This document shows, piece after piece, positions 34,179 through 42,830 of a stretch of 56,169 nt of DNA. The notes beneath the pieces were generated by a model. It made no database searches. It saw only the letters and a list, made by a program, of their open reading frames with translations, and had not been told where the DNA came from. Numbering within the stretch: the first letter of the stretch is position 1; each line of letters starts with the position of its first letter. The DNA lies in NCBI GenBank assembly GCA_964432565.1, contig CAYSOA010000016.1, forward strand, positions 1 to 56,169. Direction: 5' to 3'. The stretch is from CAIOHW01 sp964432565. GTDB taxonomy: Bacteria; Bdellovibrionota; UBA1018. Both the position numbers and the translations under genes were made by a program.

Positions 34179-35990
34179 GTGTCTTCGAACCATGGAATCG
34201 TGGGCAACGGCACCACGATCGCCTTCATCAGCAAGAAGGGATCGGTCGACTGGCTGAGCGCTCCTGACGGAGATCAACCCAGTCACTTCTCAAGCCTGCT
34301 GGACGAACGCTCGGGCGGACGCTTTTCAATTCGGCCTGCAGGCCCCTTTGAATCGAACCAGACCTATCTGGGCCGCAAGGGAAGAAGCGCCGTTCTTGAA
34401 ACACGCTTTGTCACACCTCAAGGCGAGGGTCGAGTCATCGACTGGATGCCATGGAATCGGAACGCGGTACTGATGAGGCAGGTCGAATCCCTCGAAGGGC
34501 GGCTCTCCTGGGAGCTTTTCTGCCTTCCCCGTCCCGACTACGGACTGTCCTCCGCGAGGCCTGATGCCGTTGGAAATGGACTTTGCTTTCGTTACGGAGA
34601 CGGAGCCCTCCTGGGGCGACTGGCGGGGACGCACACGGTCCGGCTCGAACCCATGCTGGGAGCCGGCGTCACGCGCTTCGATCTGGAGGGGGGCGAACAG
34701 CATCGATTTCTCTGGGCAGCCGGACGGGCCGGCTCACGAACCGAACACCTACTCGATCAGGGTTTCGATGAAACGCTTCGGGAGTGGGAAGCCTGGATGC
34801 ATGCCTGCTCGTCCGAGCAGAGCTTCTCTGACGCCCTTCCACCGAGCTGGCAGGCCTTGACGATTCGCAGCGAGATGGTGCTTCGCCTTCTGACTCATGC
34901 GGGCACCGGAGCCCCGATGGAGTCCGCCTCCACATCGCTTCCCTGCGTTCAGTCAGGAACCCAGAACTGGGACCATCGCTACTGCTGGCTCAAACATCTA
35001 CCCGGAACCCTGGAGGCGTGGCTGGCGCTCGGGCATTCCCAGGAGTCAGAAGCGCTTTCACTCTGGCTCGAAGATCTTTTGCTTGCCCATCCTGCCGCAG
35101 AACTGGCGTCGGCCTATCGAATCGACGGCGCACCCATTCCGGATGAACAGGAGATGCACACGCTTCGTGGACATGAGGGGGCACGCCCGGTTCGCATCGG
35201 CAATCTCTCGTCGCAGCAGTTTCAATTGGACGGTCTGGCCGGAATGCTCGACGCCCTTGCTCTTTCCAACCAGGTCAGGCGAACTCCCCCAAACCCTCGA
35301 GTGCTTCGAAAGCTCGAAGAGCTGGCCCTGCTGATCTGCCAGCTCTGGAGGCGCCCCGACCATGGTCTTTGGGACCTACGATTTCGTCCCGAGCACTACC
35401 TGAGTTCGAAGCTGGCCTGTTGGAAGGGGCTTCGTTCAGCTGCCCAGTTTTATCGAGAATCCGACCGAACCGTTCCGCACCGCTGGACCGAAGAAATCGA
35501 AAAACTACGACAGACGATCCTGCGCGAGGGCTTTCACCGGGAACGGCAGATCTACACTCAGGCCTTCGGAGAAACGGAACTCGACAGCTCGGCACTTCTG
35601 GTCGGGCTCTGGGGGCTTGAGGACTGGAGCGAGCCATCGCTGCTCTCGACCCTGATTCAACTCGAGTCCGAGCTTCGCGAAGGTCCGTTTTTACGCCGTT
35701 CTCGCAACAGCCACTCATCCCCGGACTTCGAAGGGGGCCACCTGCTGTCGACCCTGTGGTGGTGCTCGGCGCTCGCACGGACGGAAAGAGCTGACGAAGC
35801 GGCTGAAACCCTGAGCGAACTGGCCAGACTGGCCGGACCTCTGGGCATTCTTGGCGAGGGGATCGAGGTATCGAGCGGCCAGCCGGTCGGCAACCTACCG
35901 AGCTTGCGGGCACATTCCCAGTGGATCTCAACCAGCCTCGAGGTAGCCCGGGCACTCGAAGAGTCGAAGCGTGAACGCAAGGCAGCCTGA
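34179..35990 (+). CDS. GH15-family (trehalase/glucoamylase-like) protein with altered active site, 603 aa
   Basis: The N-terminal beta domain (about 1-215, starting GIVGNGTTIAFISKKGSVDW) and the (alpha/alpha)6 barrel (about 225-595) match the bacterial GH15 layout. Landmarks are NWDHRYCWLKH (263-273), GARPVRIGNLSSQQFQLD (334-351) and GILGEGIEVSSGQPVGNLPS near the end. The usual catalytic acid motif GxWExR reads GLWDLR here (Asp399) and the usual WLRD reads WLKH, so activity on alpha-glucosides is uncertain. GTG start 5 bases after the DUF2231 stop, so probably one transcript. Confidence 0.88.
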   Translation: MSSNHGIVGNGTTIAFISKKGSVDWLSAPDGDQPSHFSSLLDERSGGRFSIRPAGPFESNQTYLGRKGRSAVLETRFVTPQGEGRVIDWMPWNRNAVLMRQVESLEGRLSWELFCLPRPDYGLSSARPDAVGNGLCFRYGDGALLGRLAGTHTVRLEPMLGAGVTRFDLEGGEQHRFLWAAGRAGSRTEHLLDQGFDETLREWEAWMHACSSEQSFSDALPPSWQALTIRSEMVLRLLTHAGTGAPMESASTSLPCVQSGTQNWDHRYCWLKHLPGTLEAWLALGHSQESEALSLWLEDLLLAHPAAELASAYRIDGAPIPDEQEMHTLRGHEGARPVRIGNLSSQQFQLDGLAGMLDALALSNQVRRTPPNPRVLRKLEELALLICQLWRRPDHGLWDLRFRPEHYLSSKLACWKGLRSAAQFYRESDRTVPHRWTEEIEKLRQTILREGFHRERQIYTQAFGETELDSSALLVGLWGLEDWSEPSLLSTLIQLESELREGPFLRRSRNSHSSPDFEGGHLLSTLWWCSALARTERADEAAETLSELARLAGPLGILGEGIEVSSGQPVGNLPSLRAHSQWISTSLEVARALEESKRERKAA

Positions 35991-36021
35991 GACTTCGCGC
36001 CATTTGTGGTAGAAGGCCCTC

Positions 36022-37209
36022 ATGCTTCTGTCGGTCTTTCTCGTGGTCTTTATCGACCTCATCGGCTTTGGAATCGTCATTCCCATCCTGCCCTATTACG
36101 GTAGGGAATTTGGAGCAGACGCCACCACGCTGGGCTGGCTCATGGCCGTCTACTCGCTGATGCAATTTCTGGTGGCTCCACTCTGGGGACGTCTTTCGGA
36201 TCGAATCGGACGACGTCCCGTGCTGCTACTCAGCCTCGTCGGAACCGGCCTGGCCCAGATTCTTCTCGGACTGGCACCCCGCTTTTCGAACTCTCTTTTC
36301 TGGCTTTTTTTCGCACGGACTTTCGCTGGAATCTGCGCCGCCAATATCTCAGTCGCCTATGCCTATGTCACTGACGTCACGACGCCCGAGAACCGTGCCC
36401 GCGGAATGGGACTCATCGGCGCGGGCTTCGGACTGGGCTTCATCGTCGGTCCTGCCATCGGAGGCGTGCTCTCCCGCTGGGGCTATGACATTCCGATGTT
36501 CGCCGCCGCCGCTCTCACCGCAACCAACCTCGCACTGGCCTGGTTCAAGCTGCGCGAACCCATCTCCGGCACCGAGCAGCGCGAAAAAAGTCGCCTGCAG
36601 CGCCGCTGGGGTCTTACCCAGGCACGAGAGCTTCTTTCAGTGCCGGCCATCTCGCGTCCGGTTCTGCTCTTTTTGCTCGTCACCATTGCCATCACCCAGA
36701 TGGAAGCGATTTTTGCGCTATTCATGGCCGACCGCTTCGGTTTTGGGGCCGAAAAAGCGGGAATTCTGCTGGCATCCATGGGACTAGTCATGGCCTTTGT
36801 TCAGGGGGGGCTGATCGGACGGGTCTCGCCGCGAGTGGGAGAAATTCGCCTCATTGCCGGCGGCACCGTCGTCTCGGCCGTTGCCCTGATGCTTTTTGCC
36901 TTGGCGGAATCTCCTGTCGGAGTTCTCGGAGCCCTGACGCTGATGGCCCTCTCGCACGGCTTTGTTCAGCCGTCGCTCTCCTCACTGGCCTCACGGGGAG
37001 CACCCGATGACCAACGTGGAGCAACCATGGGGGTCTTTCACTCGGCGGGAAGCCTTGCCCGAGTCATCGGCCCTCCGGTCGCCGGATGGCTCTACGACCG
37101 GATGGGCATCAGCTCACCTTTTTGGATGGGCTCGGTCTTTCTTTTGGCAGGGGCAACTCTCGCTCTGGCGAACCAATCCCTCCTGCTTCCTGTGCCTCGC
37201 TCCCGCTAA
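36022..37209 (+). CDS. MFS drug-resistance-type transporter (TetA-like), 395 aa
   Basis: This is a twelve-helix major facilitator. The motif A loop GRLSDRIGRRPVLL follows helix 2, helix 1 carries the DLIGFGIVIPILPYY signature of the TetA/Bcr group, and helix 5 has the antiporter motif GAGFGLGFIVGPAIGG. It should export a drug or small metabolite against protons. That does not show tetracycline resistance. The last 101 bases overlap a convergent small gene. Confidence 0.92.
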   Translation: MLLSVFLVVFIDLIGFGIVIPILPYYGREFGADATTLGWLMAVYSLMQFLVAPLWGRLSDRIGRRPVLLLSLVGTGLAQILLGLAPRFSNSLFWLFFARTFAGICAANISVAYAYVTDVTTPENRARGMGLIGAGFGLGFIVGPAIGGVLSRWGYDIPMFAAAALTATNLALAWFKLREPISGTEQREKSRLQRRWGLTQARELLSVPAISRPVLLFLLVTIAITQMEAIFALFMADRFGFGAEKAGILLASMGLVMAFVQGGLIGRVSPRVGEIRLIAGGTVVSAVALMLFALAESPVGVLGALTLMALSHGFVQPSLSSLASRGAPDDQRGATMGVFHSAGSLARVIGPPVAGWLYDRMGISSPFWMGSVFLLAGATLALANQSLLLPVPRSR

Positions 37210-37501
37210 CTCCGCCCTCGACATTCTCCACGGCCACCAGGGCCTGCGAAAGCGAGTTCCCAATGGTTCCGACAATCCGCGCCGGAAGCGCCCCAGCGGA
37301 TTGCTGTTCGAGCTCCTCAATACTGGGCTGGTCGTCTGGTTCACCCGGATAGAGGGATTCCTTCAGAACGTGGATGTCAGAGGGCGCGCTCTTTCCGCGA
37401 TGGTCCTCACGGCGCTTCGAAAGCAGGCCGACATTCAGGACGAGAAAACCCAGCCCCAGAAGAGTTCCGACGAGGAACATCGCCAGAATCACGGCCATGA
37501 G
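37109..37501 (-). CDS. possible small membrane protein downstream of the cox operon, about 130 aa
   Basis: One hydrophobic helix (MLMAVILAMFLVGTLLGLGFLV) is followed by a polar domain of about 100 residues. I chose 37501 because a longer reading from 37585 or 37621 would start inside the cox terminator. The 3' third is read opposite the end of the MFS gene, so that part may be only a shadow. The hydrophobic start and good composition favour a real gene, but confidence is modest. Function unknown. Confidence 0.4.
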   Translation of the reverse strand, partial: LMAVILAMFLVGTLLGLGFLVLNVGLLSKRREDHRGKSAPSDIHVLKESLYPGEPDDQPSIEELEQQSAGALPARIVGTIGNSLSQALVAVENVEGGVSGSEAQEAGGIGSPERELPLPKERPSPSKKVS

Positions 37502-37559
37502 CATGGCCCCCACCGAGCGGTCAAAGGGTATCGGCGTGGTGACGACCGCTTGAACGGCC

Positions 37560-37600
37560 CAAAATGAAAAACGGGGAAACGGCATCACCGTCTCCCCGTG
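37560..37600 (-). terminator. rho-independent terminator of the cytochrome oxidase operon
   Basis: Arms around 37571-37580 and 37590-37599 (ACGGGGAAAC / GTCTCCCCGT) form a GC-rich stem. On the minus strand it is followed by TTTTTCATTTT. It begins about 28 bases after the CoxIV fusion stop codon. Confidence 0.88.
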
Positions 37601-37626
37601 CAATCCTGCAGCCAGACTCAATCTCG

Positions 37627-38460
37627 TCAGTTCTGCGCTTTGGGCGCGGGCACCGCCAGAATGTCGATCGCCACTTCCACCGGAATCGACTTCGACTCAT
37701 CGCCTGCACCTGCTCCCCCGTCATCCTTGGTCGGATCGATCTTCAAGGCCGCGAAGTCAGCGGCCGTGTCGGTCTCGGGGTTGGGGGCCAGCGACAGCAC
37801 GTACTGGGTCATCGCCCAGCGGTCATCCGAAGAAAGGCTCGAAAAAACCGGCATCTGGTTGAGGCCCTGAGTCAGGGTCTTGAACACACCGGTCGGCTTA
37901 CGCCCGTTTTTCCAGCCCGCAGCCACTGTGAAGTTTCGAGGCGGCGGATTCAGGGCTGCACCAGCAGGTCCATTCCCTTGTCCGGTCGCTCCGTGGCACG
38001 CCACGCACTGCTGTTCATACAGGCCCTTGCCCTTGGCTACCAGCTCAGGGGTCGAGATCCACGGCTTCTTGAACTGTGACTTGCCCGTTGCTGCGACCAG
38101 AGGGCCCTTGACGTAGACGTCGCCCCGGAACAGCAGGTCGGTTGCGGTCAGAACAATGAAGATCGCCAGAAAAAGAAACGAGGTGAGAAAGATCAACCCG
38201 TTTTCCTTGCGGTCGTACTTCAGTCCCATGAAGACCAGACCCACGAGCGAAGCCTTGACCACGGCAACGAGAAGGGCCACCGTGAAGTTCAATCTGCCCA
38301 GGTCGACGCCCGCGATCCAGACCGTGAAGGCGGTCAGAACCAGCAGGGCCACGCCCACGGCCACGGCCATTTTCTCAGGAAGAATAAAATGCTCGTGATG
38401 GCCGTCCTGATGTCCGCCCTGATTCCCGTCGTGCTGATGCTTTTCGTTGTGATCCGACAT
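37627..38460 (-). CDS. cytochrome oxidase subunit IV fused to cytochrome c, 277 aa
   Basis: A His-rich N-terminus (about 30 residues) leads into three membrane helices (about 35-125) typical of prokaryotic CoxIV/CtaF. A cytochrome c domain follows (about 140-225) with heme site CVACH and a distal Met in NQMPVFSSL. An acidic and Ala-rich tail ends the protein. CoxIV is normally about 100 residues without heme, so this is a fusion that puts a second cytochrome c on the oxidase in addition to that of CoxII. The ATG at 38460 is used; a TTG six bases upstream is less likely. Last gene of the cox operon. Confidence 0.9.
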   Translation of the reverse strand: MSDHNEKHQHDGNQGGHQDGHHEHFILPEKMAVAVGVALLVLTAFTVWIAGVDLGRLNFTVALLVAVVKASLVGLVFMGLKYDRKENGLIFLTSFLFLAIFIVLTATDLLFRGDVYVKGPLVAATGKSQFKKPWISTPELVAKGKGLYEQQCVACHGATGQGNGPAGAALNPPPRNFTVAAGWKNGRKPTGVFKTLTQGLNQMPVFSSLSSDDRWAMTQYVLSLAPNPETDTAADFAALKIDPTKDDGGAGAGDESKSIPVEVAIDILAVPAPKAQN

Positions 38461-38485
38461 TTTCAATTCCCTTTCGCGTCTTCGA

Positions 38486-39139
38486 TCAGCCCACCAGGTA
38501 CATCAGCGGGAACAGGAAAATCCAAACCATGTCGACGAAGTGCCAGTAGAAGCCCACCAGCTCCATCGGCGTGTAGAAGGCCGGCGAGAACTCATTCCGC
38601 ATCGTCCGCAGCGCCAGCCAGACCATCAGGCCCATCCCCACGATCACGTGAAAGGCATGAATGCCGGTCATGACAAAATACAGCGAGAAAAACAGGGGCG
38701 CCTTCGGGTGAGTGATCTCGGTGTTGGTGAAGAGGCCTCCGGGCATGATGCCATGATGCAGCTTCGCCGAGTACTCGAAGTACTTGACCACCAAAAACCC
38801 GCACGAAAGCAGGAAGGTGATCGCCAGATACCCCAGAATCCGATTCTTCTGTCCTCGCTGCGAGGCGATCACAGCGAGCACCATCGTCAGCGAACTGGAG
38901 ATCAGAATGACCGTGTTCGTGGCGCCGAGCTTCCAGGAGAGCATCTTCGATGCCTCATGAAACATCTCGGGGTACATCGAGCGGAACATGGCGTAGGCCA
39001 CGAAGAGGCCTCCGAACATGAGAACCTCGGTGACCATGAAGAGCCACATTCCCTGCTTGGCCGCTTCAAACTCTTCCCCAGCGCTGTTGAAATGATGGGC
39101 ATGCTGGTGGCCGCCCGTCGTGACGTGAGTTGATGACAT
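38486..39139 (-). CDS. ctaE: cytochrome c oxidase subunit III, 217 aa
   Basis: This protein has five membrane helices, the short bacterial form that lacks the first two helices of mitochondrial CoxIII. Conserved elements are the early KQGMWLFMVTEVLMFGGLF, LKLHHGIMP-like segment before helix 3, FHVIVGMGLMVWL and the final FYWHFVDMVWIFLFPLMYL. It stabilises the catalytic subunit and guides oxygen and protons. It sits between CoxI and the CoxIV fusion, with short gaps, in one transcript. Confidence 0.96.
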   Translation of the reverse strand: MSSTHVTTGGHQHAHHFNSAGEEFEAAKQGMWLFMVTEVLMFGGLFVAYAMFRSMYPEMFHEASKMLSWKLGATNTVILISSSLTMVLAVIASQRGQKNRILGYLAITFLLSCGFLVVKYFEYSAKLHHGIMPGGLFTNTEITHPKAPLFFSLYFVMTGIHAFHVIVGMGLMVWLALRTMRNEFSPAFYTPMELVGFYWHFVDMVWIFLFPLMYLVG

Positions 39140-39168
39140 AACAATCCCCTATCGAATGTCTGAACTGC

Positions 39169-40797
39169 TCAGTTCCACTTCTGGATCGGAGCCAGACCGG
39201 CCTCCGGCGTGTATTCATACGGCCAGCTGGTCACCACCGGCTCGGTCACGAAGTTTTCGTGCGGAGGCGGCGACGGCGACTGCCACTCAAGCGTGAGCGC
39301 ATGCCACGGATTGTCCCCGGCCTTCTCACCCAGCTTCAGCGAACGCCACAGATTGATGGCCGCCCAGAAGAAGCCAATCGCCAGGAACCACGAGCCCACC
39401 GTCGACATCGTATTCAAGGTCGAAAATTCGGGCAGGTAGTCGTGATACCGGCGCGGCATGCCCTGAGCTCCCACAATAAACTGCGGGAAGAACGTGATAT
39501 TGAAGCCGGCCAGAATCCACCAGAAGGCGATTCTCGCCCCCTTCTCGAGGTACATCTTCCCGGTCATCTTCGGAAACCAGTAGTGCATTCCCGACAGAAG
39601 TCCCATCAGTGCCCCACCCACCATCACGTAATGAAAGTGCGCGATGACGAAATAGGTGTCGGTCAGATGAACGTCGATCGCCAGCGTCGCGAGGAACACA
39701 CCGGTCAGTCCACCGATCGTGAAGAGCTGGAGAAAGCCCAACGCGTACAGCATCGGCGCGTTCAGGCGAATCGAGCCCTTGTACATCGTGCCCACCCAGC
39801 TGAAAACCTTCACACCGGTCGGCACGGCCACGAGCATGGTCAGCAGCGAGAAGACGAAGTTGGCCAGCTCGCCCTGTCCCGACACGAACAGGTGATGCCC
39901 CCAGACAATGAAGGCGATCAGGGCGATCCCGAAGGACGCATAGGCGATCGCCTTGTAGCCGAAGATGGGCTTGCGGCTGAACACCGGAATCACTTCCGAG
40001 ATCACGCCCATGGGCGGCAGAATCATGATGTAAACGGCCGGATGCGAGTAGAACCAGAAGAAGTGCTGAAACAGCACCGGATCGCCACCGATCTTCGGGT
40101 CGAAGATCCCGATCTGGAAAACCCGCTCAAAAATCAACAGCAGCAGGGTGATCGCCAGAACCGGAGTAGCGAGAATCTGGATGATGCTCGTCGCATACGA
40201 TGCCCAGATAAAGAGCGGCAGCCGGGTCCAGGTCAGTCCGGGTGCCCGAAGCTTATGGATGGTCACAATGAAGTTCAGCCCCGTCAGAATGGACGAAAAG
40301 CCCATGACGAACGCTCCGAAGATCACCGCGATGACCGCCCCACTGGTCCGAATCGAGTACGGAGTGTAGAACGTCCAGCCCGTGTCGGCTCCGCCATAGA
40401 ACAGTGCCGAAGTCGCGATCAGCGCTCCCAGCACGTAAATGTAGTAGGAAGCCAGATTGAGGCGTGGAAAGGCCACATCCTTCGCCCCCAGCATCATGGG
40501 CAGTACGAAGTTGCCCAGGGCCGCCGGGATTGCAGGAATGATGACCATGAAGACCATGATCGCGCCGTGGTAGGTGAACACCTTGTTGTAGGTGTTCGGA
40601 TCAATGAGCTGCTGCCCCGGAAACATGAGTTCGAGGCGAATCAGCATGGCGAAGAGTCCGCCGACCAGGAAGTAGCTCAGCACCGTAAACAGGTACATGA
40701 GACCGATCCGCTTGTGGTCGAGGGTCTTCAACCAGGACATGATCCCGGAGGAGTGGTTCAGGTAATTGTCGCCGTGAGCGCTTGCCGTGTGAGCCAT
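39169..40797 (-). CDS. ctaD: cytochrome c oxidase subunit I, A2 (YSHP) type, 542 aa
   Basis: This catalytic subunit reduces oxygen to water and pumps protons. It has twelve membrane helices and the heme a, heme a3 and CuB ligands: TYHGAI (His77), SHP (His252), HHLF and HFHYVM. The CuB motif reads FYSHPAVY (249-256) instead of GHPEVY, so the proton-relay Glu is replaced by the Tyr-Ser pair. That is the A2 class of heme-copper oxidases, as in Rhodothermus. It sits 12 bases after CoxII. Confidence 0.97.
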   Translation of the reverse strand: MAHTASAHGDNYLNHSSGIMSWLKTLDHKRIGLMYLFTVLSYFLVGGLFAMLIRLELMFPGQQLIDPNTYNKVFTYHGAIMVFMVIIPAIPAALGNFVLPMMLGAKDVAFPRLNLASYYIYVLGALIATSALFYGGADTGWTFYTPYSIRTSGAVIAVIFGAFVMGFSSILTGLNFIVTIHKLRAPGLTWTRLPLFIWASYATSIIQILATPVLAITLLLLIFERVFQIGIFDPKIGGDPVLFQHFFWFYSHPAVYIMILPPMGVISEVIPVFSRKPIFGYKAIAYASFGIALIAFIVWGHHLFVSGQGELANFVFSLLTMLVAVPTGVKVFSWVGTMYKGSIRLNAPMLYALGFLQLFTIGGLTGVFLATLAIDVHLTDTYFVIAHFHYVMVGGALMGLLSGMHYWFPKMTGKMYLEKGARIAFWWILAGFNITFFPQFIVGAQGMPRRYHDYLPEFSTLNTMSTVGSWFLAIGFFWAAINLWRSLKLGEKAGDNPWHALTLEWQSPSPPPHENFVTEPVVTSWPYEYTPEAGLAPIQKWN

Positions 40798-40809
40798 GGT
40801 TCTTGCTCC

Positions 40810-41892
40810 TTACTTGAGAGACTGGATGTAGGCGATCAGGGCGTTCAACTCGGTCTCGGAGACCTGGCCCTTGAACGTCGGCATGATCGGGTTGAAACCC
40901 TTCTTCACTTTTGCCATCGGGTTTTCGATCGATTCGCGAATGTAGTTTTCGTCTGCCGTCACACCAGCGCCGGCAACAAACTCCACCTTCGAACCGAACA
41001 GTCCTTTCAGCGTCGGCCCCATTCCCGCCTTGGGAGTCCCATCCACCGAGTGGCAGGCCACGCAACCCTTGGCCGAGAAAAGCCCCTTGCCCTGCTCCAC
41101 CAGCGAAAGTTGCGGAGCAGCGGCCGAAAGAGTCGTGGTGTCGGTCGTCACTGCGGCCGACTCCGGCGCTCCAGCGGTTCCCTTGGCCAGAATGTTCTTA
41201 CCCCGCTTCCAGTCTTCCCACTGCTGGGGTTCGAGGGCGATGACCTTGGCAAGCATCTGTGAGTGAGCGGCACCACAGTACTCGGTGCAGAAAACCTGAT
41301 GGTTTCCGGGAATGGTCGCTTCGAACCAGACGCTCGAATACATTCCAGGCACCACGTCCTGCTTCACGCGAAAATTGGGGATGAAGAAGCTGTGAAGAAC
41401 GTCGGTCGAGGTCATGACGAGCTTCACGGGCTGATTGACCGGCACGTAGAGCTCGTTGATCGTCGAACGACCATCATCGTATTGAAACTGCCAGAGCCAC
41501 TGCTTGCCGATCACGCGAATCTCCATCGCGTTGGACGGCGAGCGAATCATCTTGTCGTAGACGACGTAGCCCCAGACGAAAATCACCATCAGCAGAACAA
41601 AAGGAATGAACGTCCAGATGCCTTCGAGCAGGTGGTGGTCGGCGATGTACTTCGTCTTGACGCCCGGCTTCGCCCGGTACTTGAAAACGAAGTAGAGCAT
41701 TCCGCCGACGACGAGAATGAAGAAAAACACGCTAAGCCCAACTAGAAAGTTGTAGAGGGTGTCCCACTTGGTGGCGATATCGGTCGCCTGAATCGGAAGC
41801 CCGGGCGTGTCGGCGAAGGCCAGGCCCGAAGCGGCCAGAGCTCCCAGCATCAGAAGAGCTGCAGCGAAAGTCGCTTTCATCTTGTTGTTCAT
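40810..41892 (-). CDS. ctaC: cytochrome c oxidase subunit II with C-terminal cytochrome c (caa3 type), 360 aa
   Basis: A signal peptide (about 1-25) and two membrane helices precede the cupredoxin domain that holds CuA: HSFFIPNFRVKQDV, then the CTEYCGAAHSQM ligand set. The last 100 residues form a cytochrome c domain (CVACHS, distal Met in NPIMPTFKG). It takes electrons from the alternative complex III side and passes them to CoxI. The ATG at 41892 has GGAGA at a good distance; a Met at 41922 is possible. It follows the SCO gene by about 40 bases. Confidence 0.96.
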   Translation of the reverse strand: MNNKMKATFAAALLMLGALAASGLAFADTPGLPIQATDIATKWDTLYNFLVGLSVFFFILVVGGMLYFVFKYRAKPGVKTKYIADHHLLEGIWTFIPFVLLMVIFVWGYVVYDKMIRSPSNAMEIRVIGKQWLWQFQYDDGRSTINELYVPVNQPVKLVMTSTDVLHSFFIPNFRVKQDVVPGMYSSVWFEATIPGNHQVFCTEYCGAAHSQMLAKVIALEPQQWEDWKRGKNILAKGTAGAPESAAVTTDTTTLSAAAPQLSLVEQGKGLFSAKGCVACHSVDGTPKAGMGPTLKGLFGSKVEFVAGAGVTADENYIRESIENPMAKVKKGFNPIMPTFKGQVSETELNALIAYIQSLK

Positions 41893-41933
41893 GGTTCGGT
41901 TCTCCAGCTGAATCTTGCTCATTCCTGCACCTG

Positions 41934-42812
41934 TCACCTTCCGGCTCTCATGCCTCCGGGCCCCCTTTGGCGGCGCCAAAGAAAACCCAGCAAAGCCACG
42001 ATGGCCAATGCCGTGACCGCACCTGCAACCCGCATCACGTTGAACAAATAAACGGAATAGGATCGGAGGTTTGGATCGTAGCGATAACAAAAAAGAAGGA
42101 AGCGGTCGACCACAGTCCCCACTTTGCCGTCGGCAGCCTCGACGAGCGCGAGTTTCAGGTCTCGCGGCTTGAACTCGATTCCGTACAAGATCCGCGAGAG
42201 CTGCCCCTCGGGCGTCAGCACGAAGAGTGCGGCGCTATGGGCGTACTGCTTCTCTCTTTCGTCATAAGTATAGCCAAAGCCCAATTCAAAGGCGAGCTGC
42301 TTGATCTGACTCTCTTTTCCGGTCAGGAAGTGCCAGCCCGATGCCGCCTCAGGGCGTCCATAGCTGTCGAGGTAGGCCTGCTTCTTCTTCGAGGCCAGTT
42401 CAGGCGTCTCTTCGGGATTAATGCTCACGGCCACCAGCTCAAACTGGTTGCCCGGGGTCCAGTCGAATTGCTTCAGAGTGTCGGTCAGACCGTTGAGCAG
42501 GAAGTTACAAAGATTGGGGCACTCATAGTAAACCATGGCCACGACGACCGGCTTGCCTGACTTGAAGTACGTCTCGAGCCCGACCTCTTGCCCCGCGTCA
42601 TTCGTGAACTTCAGCGACTGAGTCGAGACCCGGCTTCCCAGCTTCTCGGTAATGCCCGCCGCCTGAAGCTCAGCCGGAACACCAGAAGGTAGAACCGTAG
42701 GCGAAGACAAGGGAGCATCGGCCACGTCCGAAGCGACCGAGAGGACAGGAGTCAAAAAACCGCTGATCAGACCCGCACCAAGAAATGCAGAAATTGCCAG
42801 AAGCCGAATCAT
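41934..42812 (-). CDS. SCO1/SenC-type copper chaperone, 292 aa
   Basis: This protein delivers copper to the CuA site of CoxII. An N-terminal signal or anchor (about 1-27) is followed by a thioredoxin-fold domain with the CPNLC motif and the third ligand His in YAHSAALFVLTPEG. Near the end comes a second hydrophobic helix (FNVMRVAGAVTALAIVALLG), so the domain is held at the periplasmic face. Its place directly before ctaC fits its role. Confidence 0.93.
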   Translation of the reverse strand: MIRLLAISAFLGAGLISGFLTPVLSVASDVADAPLSSPTVLPSGVPAELQAAGITEKLGSRVSTQSLKFTNDAGQEVGLETYFKSGKPVVVAMVYYECPNLCNFLLNGLTDTLKQFDWTPGNQFELVAVSINPEETPELASKKKQAYLDSYGRPEAASGWHFLTGKESQIKQLAFELGFGYTYDEREKQYAHSAALFVLTPEGQLSRILYGIEFKPRDLKLALVEAADGKVGTVVDRFLLFCYRYDPNLRSYSVYLFNVMRVAGAVTALAIVALLGFLWRRQRGPGGMRAGR

Positions 42813-42830
42813 GAGTGTGCCCCGTTGCTA

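Noticed and set aside
39259..41262. 667-codon open frame on the plus strand opposite ctaD and ctaC
   Set aside because: Composition is Arg, His and Gln heavy, with no domain pattern; it mirrors strongly conserved oxidase genes and arises from GC-rich codon use.
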